This document shows, piece after piece, positions 10,199 through 19,924 of a stretch of DNA of 64,000 nucleotides (position 1 is its first letter; the number at the start of each line of letters is the position of its first letter). A model generated the notes under the pieces. The model saw only the letters and a program-made list of their open reading frames with translations. It did no database searches and had not been told where the DNA came from. A program made the position numbers and the translations under genes. Source of the DNA: CAVTYH01 sp963738835 (GTDB taxonomy: Bacteria; Planctomycetota; Planctomycetia; Pirellulales; JADZDJ01). Location: assembly GCA_963738835.1 (NCBI GenBank), contig CAVTYH010000001.1, positions 620,001 through 684,000 of the forward strand. The letters are read 5' to 3'.

Positions 10199-11541
10199 AT
10201 GAAACACTTCAAAACCGCCCGCTTTTTCTGTCAGGCGACAATCGCCCTGGCCGTCTGCATCTTTGCGGCCGAGTGCAGGCGGCACTGCAAGTGGCGGGCT
10301 ACACGGCAGCCACGGCGGGCCAGTACGATCGTTTTTTGAACGATCCTTCGTTCATCGGCAATCCCGCAAACTGGCCGGCTGGCGATCCAACAGGCAACAA
10401 TCCGTACCCTTGGTCTGGCGTGGGTCGCGGCGTCGATGGCCGCTGGGGCACCATGATTTCGCCCAGTTACTTTCTCAGCGCCAGTCACTTCGCGCCCAGC
10501 GGCACGCTGCGGTTCTACTACACCAACGACCCCAACGGCGGTTTTGAAGACCACACCATTGTTTCCTCGGTCGTCCGCATCGGCGGCAGCGACGTTTGGC
10601 TTGGCCAGCTCGATGCGCCCGTCTCCAGCAGCGTCGCCATCTATCCGATTTTGTCCCTCTCGAACAACAATAAATACGGCGGTTTAGGCATCGCCACTTT
10701 TGGACTCTCCGACACCAACAACGGCGTGGAAGGCACCGCCACCACCGTTCGGCTGGGGACCAACAACATCGATGTCACCAGTCCCTTTGGCAACGGGCAT
10801 GTTGTACAACAGCAGACCATCGCGCCTAGTACCGGACTCGTTTACGCCTACGATTACAATCCAACCATCCCCAATCCCAACAATTCGTCGCAAAACATTT
10901 CGCAACCGAACGAATCGTTCCTCAATCCGGGCGATTCCGGCGGGCCTAGCTTTTTTCTGTATGCCGGGGCTTCGCCGGCGCTGGTGGGCATCCATTGGTT
11001 TGCGTCGGACGGAAACCCCAGTTTTTCCGGCGACACCTTCGTGCCCGGTTACATCAGCGCCATTCAGGCCGCAATGACTGGCGAGACACTCTCGACCGTT
11101 TCCCCGATCCTGGGCGATTTCAACTTGAACGGAGCCGTGACCCAAGATGACCTTACGGCAATGCTGGGGGCACTTACCGATATCTCGTCTTACCAAACGC
11201 TGCACGGTCTCTCGAACGGCTACTTGAAAGACATTGGCGACTTCAACCACGATAATGTTGTGAATAACGCCGACGTGCAGGGTTTGCTCGATTTACTAGC
11301 CGCCAACGGCGCCGGCAGCGGGCTCTCGCTGGTGCCGGAACCGGCCTCGGTCGTGCTGCTGGCGATCGGCGGGCTGGCTGTTTTGTGGGCAGCTCGGCGA
11401 AAGTCTCGACTTTCTACGCCAATTTGGCACAATACGGTTAGCAATCTTTTCTGTTGCCGGGGCGATTTCTCCTTCTCGGAAGGGAACAGTTATGAAGAAG
11501 CACTGCGGCTCAACGCGCCAGAGTCACCATTCAATGCGTGA
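10199..11541 (+). CDS. PEP-CTERM trypsin-like protease with dockerin-like module
   Basis: ATG 10199 starts a signal peptide (MKHFKTARFFCQATIALAVC) that joins the main frame only if a base is corrected near 10265; the reading from 10153 has no signal peptide. The mature part has ISPSYFLSASHF, matching the catalytic His region of chymotrypsin-fold proteases, and NPGDSGGPSF, the Ser motif. Two calcium-type loops, GDFNLNGAVTQDD and GDFNHDNVVNNAD, form a dockerin type I-like module. VPEPASVVLL, a hydrophobic helix and basic residues make a PEP-CTERM sorting signal, recognised by an exosortase that is not in this window. The last 40 codons after ARRKSR overlap the next gene and may be out of frame. 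Likely a surface-anchored or secreted protease. Confidence 0.75.
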
Positions 11542-12619
11542 CGCCCAACGCCTACCGCTAGCCGGCTTCACGCTGGTGGAACTGCTCGTCGTGATCGCCA
11601 TCATCGGCATGCTGATGGCGCTGCTCTTGCCGGCGGTCAACAGCGCTCGCGAACAAGGCCGCCGCGCCGTCTGCCTCAACAACATGAAGCAACTTTCAAC
11701 AGCGCCTCGCAGTTATGAATCGACAAAGAAAGAATTGCCGGGTTATGCGAACTTTGGAGTAAACGCGCGTGTCCTTACATGGCCGATGATGTTGTTCCCG
11801 TACATCGAGCGAACCGATGTCTGGCAAGTTTGGAGCGATGCCACGACAACCAACCCGAAATTAATGACATCAACACCATACATGGAACTGATGGTCTGCC
11901 CCAGCAATCCGCCGGTCGATCAGAACTCGCCGTGGTTGGCATATGTGGCGAATTGCGGAAAACAAGATTTAGTAACGCCTACAACTGTGCCCCCAGCAAC
12001 CACACCGCCGATCTCTGCGACAGACGTCCAAAAGGCGGAACGGACAGCGAACGGAGTGTTCTTCAACCGCTTTACTCCCATCGGCGTTAGCAACAAAAAT
12101 CGTTTTCAGCGATTAGTGATGTCACTCGATCACATTTCCGATGGCTCTAGCAACACTCTGATGCTCTCCGAAAATGCTCAGGCATTTAAGTATACAAACA
12201 ATAATAATCTCAGTGCCTCGGCACCGGACGTAATATCAAGCTCACAACCGGCCCAGTATGAACCGAGTGATGTTCGCCAGGTGGAACTGTATACCGGCTT
12301 CGTTTGGGCGCCTCTTACCACGAACCCCAGCTCCGCGCCGCGAATAAACGCCAACAAAAATGGCGACTACCTTGGTCCACCGGCCTTAAAGGTTACTCAA
12401 GGGACCTATTTGCCTTCGGGCAATGATACAAGTTGGGTGTACGCCCGGCCCTCAAGTTTTCATCCTGGCGGAGTGAATGTGGCCATGTGCGGCGGAGAGT
12501 TATTCTTTTTGCGTGACGATATCGACTACAAGGTTTACCAGCAGTTGATGACTTCCGACGGTCGGCACTCGGACATGCCCGACACGACCTACATCCTCAA
12601 CGATCAAGACTACAAATAG
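11492..12619 (+). CDS. DUF1559 prepilin-like protein, variant C-terminus
   Basis: A 375-residue protein with the type IV prepilin-like N-terminus GFTLVELLVVIAIIGMLMAL followed by the planctomycete DUF1559 domain (NNMKQL near residue 65). The prepilin peptidase cleaves before the Phe and methylates it. The family usually ends with an H-x9-D-G motif; here the equivalent is HPGGVNVAMCGGELFFL, where Cys-Gly-Gly replaces the expected small-Asp-Gly, so the Asp is lost. Starts at ATG 11492 or ATG 11534 are both possible. It overlaps the upstream PEP-CTERM reading frame by 50 bases. The family is strongly expanded in planctomycetes and its function is not established; a role in pseudopili or surface structures is inferred. 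Confidence 0.85.
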   Translation: MKKHCGSTRQSHHSMRDAQRLPLAGFTLVELLVVIAIIGMLMALLLPAVNSAREQGRRAVCLNNMKQLSTAPRSYESTKKELPGYANFGVNARVLTWPMMLFPYIERTDVWQVWSDATTTNPKLMTSTPYMELMVCPSNPPVDQNSPWLAYVANCGKQDLVTPTTVPPATTPPISATDVQKAERTANGVFFNRFTPIGVSNKNRFQRLVMSLDHISDGSSNTLMLSENAQAFKYTNNNNLSASAPDVISSSQPAQYEPSDVRQVELYTGFVWAPLTTNPSSAPRINANKNGDYLGPPALKVTQGTYLPSGNDTSWVYARPSSFHPGGVNVAMCGGELFFLRDDIDYKVYQQLMTSDGRHSDMPDTTYILNDQDYK

Positions 12620-12664
12620 CGAATGACGAAATTCGAGGTCCAACGAAATCCGAATCGTCCCTTG

Positions 12665-13123
12665 TCATTTCTTCCCCAGCTTTCGCTGCTCGGCAAAAAA
12701 CTGCGTCAGCAGCCGGCCGCATTCGTCCCCCAAGACGCCGCTGACAATTTGGCACTGGTGGTTCAATCGCCGGTCGGTTAGCAGTTGATACAGTGTGTGG
12801 ACCGCGCCCGCCTTGGGATCGGTCGCGCCGTACACCACCAGCGGAATTCGGGCCTGCACAATCGCCCCGGCGCACATTGGGCAGGGCTCCAGCGTCACGT
12901 ACAGCGTGCAGCCTTCCAGTCGCCAACTGCCCAGGGCTTCGGCGGCTTGCGTGATGGCGATCATTTCGGCATGGGCCGTCGGATCGTGCAATTGCTCCCG
13001 CTGATTGTGCGCCGCCGCAATCACGCGCTGGCCATGCACAATTACTGCTCCCACCGGCACTTCATTTTCCGCCAAGGCCGCTTCCGCCTCCGCCAACGCC
13101 ATTCGCAGGAAGAATTCGTGCAT
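12665..13123 (-). CDS. tadA: tRNA adenosine(34) deaminase TadA
   Basis: A 152-residue zinc deaminase that converts A34 to inosine in tRNA-Arg(ACG). It carries the HAE motif (DPTAHAEMIAITQA) with the catalytic glutamate, and PCPMCAGAIVQARI with the two zinc-binding cysteines, as expected for the CDA fold. VPVGAVIVHG near residue 22 is the usual TadA start of the core. Length agrees with bacterial TadA (about 150-167). It runs opposite to the flanking genes and ends about 45 bases from the stop of the DUF1559 gene, so the two are convergent. ATG 13123 begins MHEFFLRMALAEA, the normal N-terminus. Confidence 0.93.
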   Translation of the reverse strand: MHEFFLRMALAEAEAALAENEVPVGAVIVHGQRVIAAAHNQREQLHDPTAHAEMIAITQAAEALGSWRLEGCTLYVTLEPCPMCAGAIVQARIPLVVYGATDPKAGAVHTLYQLLTDRRLNHQCQIVSGVLGDECGRLLTQFFAEQRKLGKK

Positions 13124-13337
13124 ACAACATTTCCGGAAACGTCAACGCACGAAATCGCACAGGACCGCGGGTGCCGGACGGAAATGTGCGCGGAATTCAA
13201 CGTTCGATGCTACGATTCAATACGTTCCATAAAGTCCATCTGACCAACTTACTGATCATCGTATCGCACGGCCATTGGCAGTCCAAATCGGTCTCGATTA
13301 GAGTAGTGAAATCTCCTTACCAGGCAAAGACTCCCGC

Positions 13338-14345
13338 ATGCCCAAACGCTATCTGGTCACCGGCGCCGCCGGGTTCATTGGCTCAAAAGTAAGCCAGCTG
13401 CTGCTGGATGCCGGTCATCGCGTCGTGGGCATCGACAACCTGAATGCCGCCTACGACCCGCGGCTCAAAGAGTGGCGGCTAAAGCAGCTCACCGTGTCTC
13501 CGCAGTTCCATTTTCAGCGTGCCGACTTGACCGATTTGCCCGCGCTTGAAGAGGTCTTCGGCGACTCGACGAATACCGGCAACCCCAGCGAACCGCCGTT
13601 TGTCGCGGTGCTCAATTTGGTGCCCTGCGCAGGGGTGCAGCCCTCGGTGCTCGATCCGGGGGTTTATCTCCGCGCGAATGCAGAGGGAACGCTAAATCTT
13701 CTGGAACTTTGTCGACGCAGCGGCGTCGGCAAATTTGTGCTAGCTTCTACCTCCAGCCTGTATGGCGCCCACAACCAGGTTCCCTTTTCGGAAGATGCCG
13801 ATACGAGCCGGCCGCTGTCGCCGTATGCGGCCTCTAAAAAGGCGGCCGAAGCGCTGGCGTTCACTTACCATCATTTGCACCAAATCGACGTCAGCATCGT
13901 CCGCTACTTCACCGTTTATGGGCCGGCCGGTCGGCCCGATATGAGCGTGTTTCGCTTCATCCGTCGCATTGCCGAAGGCGAGCCCATCACCGTCTTCAGC
14001 GACGGCACGCAGCAGCGAGATTTCACCTATGTCGACGATATCGCCCGCGGCACGATCGCAGCCATCCAACCCTTTGGCTACGAAATCATCAACCTCGGCG
14101 GAGATCGATTGACGACGCTAAACGATCTGATCTCACAGATCGCTCGGCTGGTGGGCCGCGAACCCGTCATTCGCCACCGGCCGGTTCATCCGGCCGATGT
14201 GCCCGCCACCTGGGCCAACGTGGAAAAAGCCAAGCGGCTCTTGGGCTGGACGCCGCAAATCTCGCTGGAAGAAGGCCTGCGCCGCACGGTCGAATGGTAC
14301 CAAGAACACCGCGACCTGGCGATGAAACTGGACCTGGGCGAGTGA
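13338..14345 (+). CDS. NAD-dependent epimerase (UDP-glucuronate 4-epimerase-like)
   Basis: An intact 335-residue extended short-chain dehydrogenase. The Rossmann motif is VTGAAGFIGSKVSQLL. STSSLYGAHNQVPF holds the catalytic Ser/Thr region, and SPYAASKKAAEALAF holds the YxxxK pair. FTVYGPAGRPDMSVFRF and FSDGTQQRDFTYVDDI closely match UDP-glucuronate 4-epimerases (GPWGRPDMA; GDMxRDFTYIDDI), which interconvert UDP-GlcA and UDP-GalA. UDP-glucose/galactose epimerases are the main alternative. The short insert STNTGNPSEPPF near residue 78 is unusual. It stands alone between tadA and the TIGR03790 gene but would feed the nearby polysaccharide genes. Confidence 0.85.
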   Translation: MPKRYLVTGAAGFIGSKVSQLLLDAGHRVVGIDNLNAAYDPRLKEWRLKQLTVSPQFHFQRADLTDLPALEEVFGDSTNTGNPSEPPFVAVLNLVPCAGVQPSVLDPGVYLRANAEGTLNLLELCRRSGVGKFVLASTSSLYGAHNQVPFSEDADTSRPLSPYAASKKAAEALAFTYHHLHQIDVSIVRYFTVYGPAGRPDMSVFRFIRRIAEGEPITVFSDGTQQRDFTYVDDIARGTIAAIQPFGYEIINLGGDRLTTLNDLISQIARLVGREPVIRHRPVHPADVPATWANVEKAKRLLGWTPQISLEEGLRRTVEWYQEHRDLAMKLDLGE

Positions 14346-14394
14346 GAATTCTCCGAAGTGAATTCTACAGATTCTCCCAGGTGAATGAATCCGT

Positions 14395-16274
14395 TCACCG
14401 ACCTGAAGAGCCATTCTCGATCGTCAGCGGCGCCCAGGGGCTGGTGACGTGCTTGCTGACTTCGTTAATATCCTTGCTCCCCCAGCCGATGGCTTGAATG
14501 GTCACCGGGCCTTCGCCCAGCAGTTTGGAATCGACGCTCGCTTCGCCGCTCTCGCCGGCAAACTTCGCTACCAGTTGTCGGTTGCGATAAAACGCTACGC
14601 CGATGGCGCCGGGTGCGCTGGCCGTGAGTTTGATCGGCTCGCCGGCGGGCACCACGTGTTTGGGGGTCACTTCGAATTGAATCGTCTTACCGAAATTATT
14701 GAATTGCACCGGTAAGATTTCACGCCCTTGCGATTCAATGGCGCTGTTCTCGATGCCCACCACGCGCAGTTCATGGGCCCCGTCGCAGTAGGCCGCGGTG
14801 TCCAAATCGAGCGTGTCTCCCTGAGAACAAGCGGCCGCGCGCTTGCCATCGACAAACAGCTCGAACCGGTCGGCCGTCCCCCCGTGCGGCAGCGTTGCCG
14901 AGGGTCGCAGCGAAATCTTGCCCTTCAGCACGTCGCCGGCTTTCGCGCCGTCCACCTTCACGTCCGGAATGTTGGCCCACGGCCGGCACAGCGGATCGCC
15001 GACCACAATCAATTGATACGGCGCATACACCGCCTGGTAAAACGCCTCGGCCAGCGTACAACCGCGGGCATAATGCACTTGAATCATGGCGTGCGGGAAT
15101 TTGTTTTGAATGGAAAATGGCTCGATCACCGTGCCCGATGTGCCCGCCGCGCCGTTGCGCAAGAAGACCGAAAGGGGCGTCTGACTGGCGGTCGGATCGA
15201 AAATGCCGCCGTAGCTGGTCAAGTTTTCGCAAATGGCGCCGGGCCGAATGGTGCTGCCCGATTTCTCCCAATTAAAGTCGGCCACGCCGCACAAGAGGCC
15301 CTGCACATCGGGACGTTTCACGGGAATATCGCCCGGCATAATCGTCGCCTTCACGCCCAGCTTTTTGAGCTGCTCGACGGCCATCGGAAATCCCGGCCGC
15401 CGCGTCCAGGAGCGCACCGCGGTCGCATCACTGCCGCTGTCCATGAAGTAAATCGTGCCCTGGGGCAGCGTGCCATCAGCCGGCGCGCTGCGCTTGAGGT
15501 AGCCCACAATCTCGGCCACCGAGTTGCCGCGTCCAAACGTGACCCCCAGCGTGGTCGAGAGCATGTAGCGCACGCCCCCCGATTCAATCACTTCGCTTTT
15601 CGGTCCCCAGCCGTACCAACTGCGAAAGCCGTGCGAGCCAATCGACGACGGGTTATCGACCGCGGTCGTGCGCTTGAACCCATCTTTGATTTGCACGTCG
15701 TTGGGAATAATTCCTTCCAGGGCTCCCGACTGGCCGACATCCATCTCGCGCACTGCGCCGTCCAAATTTTCCCGCAGCCGCATGTAACGGTTCGAGGTTC
15801 GCCCCGCGTACGTCGTCGCATCTCTGTTCAGCACCGGATTGAACAGATAAGTGAGGCCCGTCAGCGACGCCTCGGGATTGGTGAAAATCTGATCATTCGC
15901 CCGGTTCGGTGGCACATCGGCCGAGAAATTTATGGCCCAGGGAAAGCCGGAAGAATACACGATGTAATCGATCTGTTGCGCCAGCCCTGCGCTTCCAACT
16001 CGTGCAAAATGGGTATCAGAATTTTATCGCGAAACGTGTTGATGTCGGTCCGCGCCTCGCTGCCGCGCCAATCCAGGTACATCACGTTGGTGGGGGGCAG
16101 GCCGCGAATTTGCTGAAAGTAATTCGCCACGGTCTGCGAGGCGGCGCTGGCCGGATTCACCACCAGGAACACATTTTCCGGACCGCCGCCGGCATGGGCC
16201 GGGCGAATGCCGAGAACGACCCAACAGAGAACAATCGTGGCCGCGATTCGGCCGGGAAGAAAGTGTTTATGCAT
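14395..16274 (-). CDS. TIGR03790 family secreted protein (frameshifted)
   Basis: The protein begins at ATG 16274 with a signal peptide (IAATIVLCWVVLGIRPAHA) and NVFLVVNPASAASQTVANYF, the typical opening of TIGR03790 proteins. It continues after a break near 15985 in the frame IDYIVYSSGFPWAINFSADV and ends at 14395. Restoring one base gives about 625 residues. Later landmarks are NLTSYGGIFDP, LRNGAAGTSGTVIEPFSIQNKF and VGDPLCRPWA, which resemble the back half of C25-like peptidases, followed by beta-rich Ig-like segments. The family is frequent in planctomycetes; its activity is not established. Export to the periplasm or surface follows from the signal peptide. Confidence 0.75.
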
Positions 16275-16807
16275 GAACGGATATAAAGTGTGAAGGGTCG
16301 ATCAATAAAGGCGCGCTACCATTTCTCATTCCTAGCCGCAACCGTCAGGCTGGGCCGCGACCGTCAGCGAGCGGTGTTCCGCCCGTTTTAATCTGCAATT
16401 CAACGGGCGACTGCCCGCATCTACCAGTTTGCAATTCTACCCGCCACGCACTGCGCTTGTTTGCCATTTCGCGGCGGTCGAGCTTCCGCCGTGTGGCCGG
16501 GGTCGAGGCTGCCGAGCCCCCGGGGGTTTTGCGTACAGCTGGGGGCTCCCTTCGGTCGACCCCAGCCACCCAACGCCCGACCGGTCAGCTTCCCGTTTGC
16601 CGGCCTCTGGACGCTACCACCCCCTCTGTCGGAAACTATTTGACAGATGCCTAACGTAACTATACACTGCAACTTGCGCGTAGGGCGCGAGCGTCACGGG
16701 GCAGACGCGGTTGGGGGGGGAGTTTTGCTTTTGGGAACGGTTACATCCCGCTCGGGATGATCGTGGTTGTCTCATTTTTTTCATTCTGTTCTTGCAGGAG
16801 GTGGAGT
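16275..16807. other. intergenic region with a long imperfect hairpin
   Basis: No convincing gene lies here. 16494-16521 and 16541-16568 form an imperfect inverted repeat (28-base arms, about 20 paired, perfect in the terminal GAGCCCCC/GGGGGCTC block). A shorter repeat, ATCCCG-CT-CGGGAT, lies at 16745-16758. The long hairpin may be a dispersed repeat or a transcript end. A strong ribosome-binding site (AGGAGGTGG at 16796-16804) leads into the next gene. Confidence 0.5.
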
Positions 16808-18084
16808 ATGTCTAGTTCTGGTGTGCACAAGCGAAAAAGCGCGGCTTTTACGCTTGTCGAATTGTTGGTGGTCATCGCCATCATCGGCGTGTTGATCGCC
16901 CTGCTGCTGCCGGCCGTGCAGGCGGCTCGTGAAGCAGCCAACCGCAACTCGTGTCAAAACAACATGAAGCAAATCGGCCTGGCGCTGTTGAACTTCGAAG
17001 ACAAGCGCCACTGCTTGCCGCCGATCACCACCACCGGGCAGGGTGCCGACGTTACTGGCGACTCGCCGGGCAGCACCGCAGGTGGAAACGCCACCCAGGG
17101 CCCCGGTACCGTCAACAGCGCTCAGGCGGGTTATGGCTGGATGGTGCAAATTCTGCCCGACATCGAAGAATCGACGCTGTATCAATCGATCGTCACCAAT
17201 TCGGCGAAGTTCACGATTCCGGCCTTTGATGTGAAGGTGGTGGCCTCGGGCATTGGCTCCACCACCCCCGCGCCGAATAACCCCCATGCCGCGACCGTCA
17301 CCATCAGTGGCTTTGTGTGCCCCAGCTTTGCGGGGGACAAAACCATCGGCATCGATCCGGCAGCTACGGCTTTGGGTGTTCCCGCCACGTATAGCACGGG
17401 CGCTTTCGCCGCTCCCAGTCCGCCGCCAGGCATCACCAACTACATGGCGATTGCCGGCACGCACTTCTTTGCCCAGGCCACGCCGACGGCAACCCAGCCG
17501 GCGACCAATAAGATGACCGACCCCACCACGAACAATGGTGGCATGCAGTACAAAGGCGCCGCGTTCGATAACGGACGTAAATTGGCGGCTCTGACCGATG
17601 GTACCTCGAAGGTGCCTTTGGTGGCGGAAAGCAAAGAGCGTGTGCAGGGCACTTGGTACGACGGCACCACCAGTTGGGTTGTGGGCGTCGCCATGTGCAA
17701 GATAACGGCTCGGCCGTTAGTCCGCCGGCCCAAGTGACCTCGACGGCGAATCAGTTCACCGTGGGGGGTATTCCCCTGCCGGCCGGTCGCTTGTACATCG
17801 GCACCAACGCCACTTCGACCGGTGGCGCGGGCCACGCTTTGAACTCAGGGCCCAGCACGGCGAACCCGAATTCCCGCTATTTGCTGGCGTCGCAGATCAC
17901 TAACCCCTTGATGACACCGCAAGTGTCACGGGCCTGGGGTCCCAGTAGCGATCACTCCGGCGGCATCGTGAACCACTTGTTTGGCGACGGCCACGTGGAC
18001 GGTATTCCCGATGGCATCGAGCCGAACTTGTACCTGTGGATCGTCAGCCGTGCCGGCGGCGAAGCCACAGGCGGCACGAACTAA
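16808..18084 (+). CDS. DUF1559 prepilin-like protein (frameshifted)
   Basis: ATG 16808 is the right start because AGGAGGTGG lies directly upstream and MSSSGVHKRKSAAFTLVELL has the short basic leader of prepilins; an earlier in-frame ATG at 16757 adds a non-family extension. The core has AIIGVLIALLLPAVQAAREA and NNMKQIGLALLNFED, the DUF1559 hallmark. The frame breaks near 17697 (ATGTGCAAGAT, two extra bases or one missing) and resumes with DNGSAVSPPAQ. The C-terminal motif is HSGGIVNHLFGDGHV, the family H-x9/10-D-G signature. The joined protein is about 425 residues. An intrinsic terminator follows the stop, so it is probably transcribed alone. Confidence 0.85.
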
Positions 18085-18104
18085 CCTGAGCAACAGTTCT
18101 TGAT

Positions 18105-18144
18105 AGCCCGGCGAGACGCACCAGCGTCTCGCCGGGCTTTTTTT
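18105..18144 (+). terminator. intrinsic terminator after the DUF1559 gene
   Basis: A perfect 14-bp stem, AGCCCGGCGAGACG (18105-18118) paired with 18125-18138, with a six-base loop CACCAG and a run of seven T. It starts 20 bases after the stop of the DUF1559 gene at 18084. Confidence 0.92.
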
Positions 18145-18544
18145 GTTGACGGCGCTGAGACCAAGGCCCGAATTCGTGAGAATCGCCTGCTGATCTTTCC
18201 AGTGGTGGCTCACCAGTGCTGGCTCAAAAAGTGGGACGGGTGGCCCGGACAAGTGTCCGCTCCGGCGGAGCCGCAAGAGGCTCTTGGTCAGGATTTGGAG
18301 CCCTCAGATAGGTAACGATCTGTGAACGCTTCTTGTCGCGAGCCGCGACCCCGAGACGCCTGCGGCTTGATCGGGGCCACCCAGCCCCGACGATCTTTCC
18401 CGCCGTGGCTCAAAAAGTGGGCTTGTATTTTATACATTGGTTCACTATAATAAACGCTGGAACTTAACTTGCTCTCCGGCAGTTCTCGAGAACTCGTCAG
18501 CGAACGCAGATTTCAACGACCGCTTTGGTGGTTTGCGTCGGCGC

Positions 18545-18587
18545 AGCCCAGGACCATCGCGGCGATGGCGCCCGCAACCCCTGGGCT
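18545..18587 (-). repeat. palindromic dispersed element, copy 1
   Basis: Arms AGCCCAGG (18545-18552) and CCTGGGCT (18580-18587) enclose 27 bases. The interior is the reverse complement of the interior of the element at 28991-29036 with about five differences. It lies in a non-coding region. Confidence 0.7.
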
Positions 18588-18839
18588 GGCGTGCTGCGGA
18601 AATCACCTGGTCCAACCTGCCGGCGCGTTTTTCCGTTTTTCCGTTTTTCACCGTTTATGACCGTTATCGGCCGTTGTACGACGGTTTCCCCCGTTTTCCA
18701 GCTTTTTTTCGAAATGAGCGCCGCGAGCATGTCAGATCGCTTTCAGCAGACGCCTGCGACAACATCAAACTGCTCTTGCCTCGACCGGGCAGGATGCACG
18801 ACGATGGCCCGGCGCAGCCAAGCTGCAAGGAGGCAGTTT

Positions 18840-19801
18840 ATGGGATTTCTAACCGGTCGCCGCATCACCGTCACCGGAGGAGCCGGCTTTTTAGGACGCG
18901 AAGTTTGCCGGGCTCTGCAAAACTACGGCCCCGCGCCGATTTTTGTGCCCCGCAGCCGGGAATACGATTTGCGCCGCCGCGGCGATATCGAGCGGCTGCT
19001 GCGAGTGGCCAAGCCGGAAGTGATTGTGCATTTGGCCGCGGTGGTCGGCGGCATCGGCGCGAATTCGGTTAATCCGGGTCGGTACTTCTACGACAATGCC
19101 ATCATGGGCATCGAGCTGTTGGAAGCCGCGCGCTTGGCCGGCGTCGAAAAGTTCGTAGTGGTCGGCTCGATCTGCGCGTATCCCAAGTTCACGCCGGTGC
19201 CGTTTCGCGAGGACGATTTGTGGAACGGCTATCCGGAAGAAACAAACGCGCCGTATGGCCTGGCCAAAAAAATGCTGCTGGTGCAGGCCCAGGCGTATCG
19301 AGAGCAGTACGGCCTGAACGCCATTACGCTGTTGCCGGTGAATTTGTACGGGCCGGGCGACAACTTCGATCGGGCCACCAGCCACGTGATTCCAGCGCTG
19401 GTGCGAAAGGCGATTGAAGCCCGCGATGCCGGCCGGGGTTTCATCGAAGTGTGGGGCACCGGAGTCGCTTCGCGGGAATTTTTGTTCGTGCGCGATGCGG
19501 CTCAGGCGCTGGCCGCAGCGACGGAAAAGTACAACCAGCCGCAGCCGGTGAACATTGGCTCGGGCTGCGAGATTACGATCCGCGAACTGGCCTCGACCAT
19601 TTGCCGGCTGTGCGAATTTCGCGGCGAAATCCGTTGGGATTGCAGTCGGCCCGACGGCCAGCCGCGACGCTGTTTAGACACGACCCGCGCTGCCGAGGAA
19701 TTCGGCTTCCGCGCCAAACCGATTTAGTGACCGGCCTGCGGCAGACCATTGCCTGGTACGAAGCGCAGTCGCAAACGGTGCCCATGGCGCGGGCTGCATG
19801 A
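18840..19801 (+). CDS. fcl: GDP-L-fucose synthase (frameshifted at the 3' end)
   Basis: Extended short-chain dehydrogenase. It has VTGGAGFLGREVCRAL (NADP-binding), VGSICAYPKFTPVPF (catalytic Ser), and ETNAPYGLAKKMLLVQ with the YxxxK pair. LLPVNLYGPGDNFD and ATSHVIPALVRKAIEA are specific landmarks of GDP-fucose synthase (WcaG), which turns the 4-keto-6-deoxy-mannose made by Gmd into GDP-L-fucose. ATG 18840 follows AAGGAGG. The frame stops at 19727 because an A is missing from GCCAAAACC near 19712; the normal tail TDLVTGLRQTIAWYEA continues in the next frame to 19801. gmd follows about 120 bases downstream on the same strand, so both steps of the pathway are side by side. Confidence 0.88.
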
Positions 19802-19808
19802 TACATGA

Positions 19809-19828
19809 CCCGACCGTATTCGGTCGGG
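19809..19828. repeat. CCCGACCG/CGGTCGGG hairpin, copy 1
   Basis: Perfect 8-bp arms CCCGACCG and CGGTCGGG around the loop TATT, eight bases after the end of the GDP-fucose synthase gene. The loop is the reverse complement of the one in the copy at 19892-19910, so the pair is an inverted repeat. Confidence 0.75.
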
Positions 19829-19891
19829 AAGCAAAGGGCTTGAATTGTGTAAATGACAGAAGTTGCGAGCCAATTGAATATAAATCCACTT

Positions 19892-19910
19892 CCGACCGAA
19901 TACGGTCGGG
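19892..19910. repeat. CCGACCG/CGGTCGG hairpin, copy 2
   Basis: Arms CCGACCG and CGGTCGG around the loop AATA, ending 14 bases before the gmd start. It is inverted relative to the copy at 19809-19828, with 63 bases between them. Confidence 0.75.
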
Positions 19911-19924
19911 CTAGGTGAGGCCCC

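Larger units (their letters stand above)
18085..18839. other. repeat-rich intergenic region
   Basis: No gene is recognised; open frames here lack family features. The region holds the DUF1559 terminator, two copies of GGCTCAAAAAGTGGG (18221-18235 and 18407-18421) each preceded by GATCTTTCC (18192-18200 and 18392-18400), a palindromic element at 18545-18587, and three tandem copies of CGTTTTTC at 18626-18649 that degrade into further CCGTT steps. A ribosome-binding site AAGGAGG precedes the ATG at 18840. Confidence 0.55.

Noticed and set aside
11424..11441. TTGGCACAATACGGTTAGC as a sigma-54 promoter before the DUF1559 gene
   Set aside because: The second element (TTAGC) is not at the 12-base GG-GC distance, and it lies inside the end of the upstream reading frame.
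14728..16116. A 462-codon plus-strand frame opposite the TIGR03790 gene
   Set aside because: It is the antisense shadow of a GC-rich coding region; its product is His/Arg-rich without motifs, whereas the minus strand matches a known family.
18437..18838. Open frames across the gap before GDP-fucose synthase
   Set aside because: Their products are Arg/Pro-rich, run through palindromes and tandem repeats, and have no family features; the ATG at 18840 with AAGGAGG is the real start.
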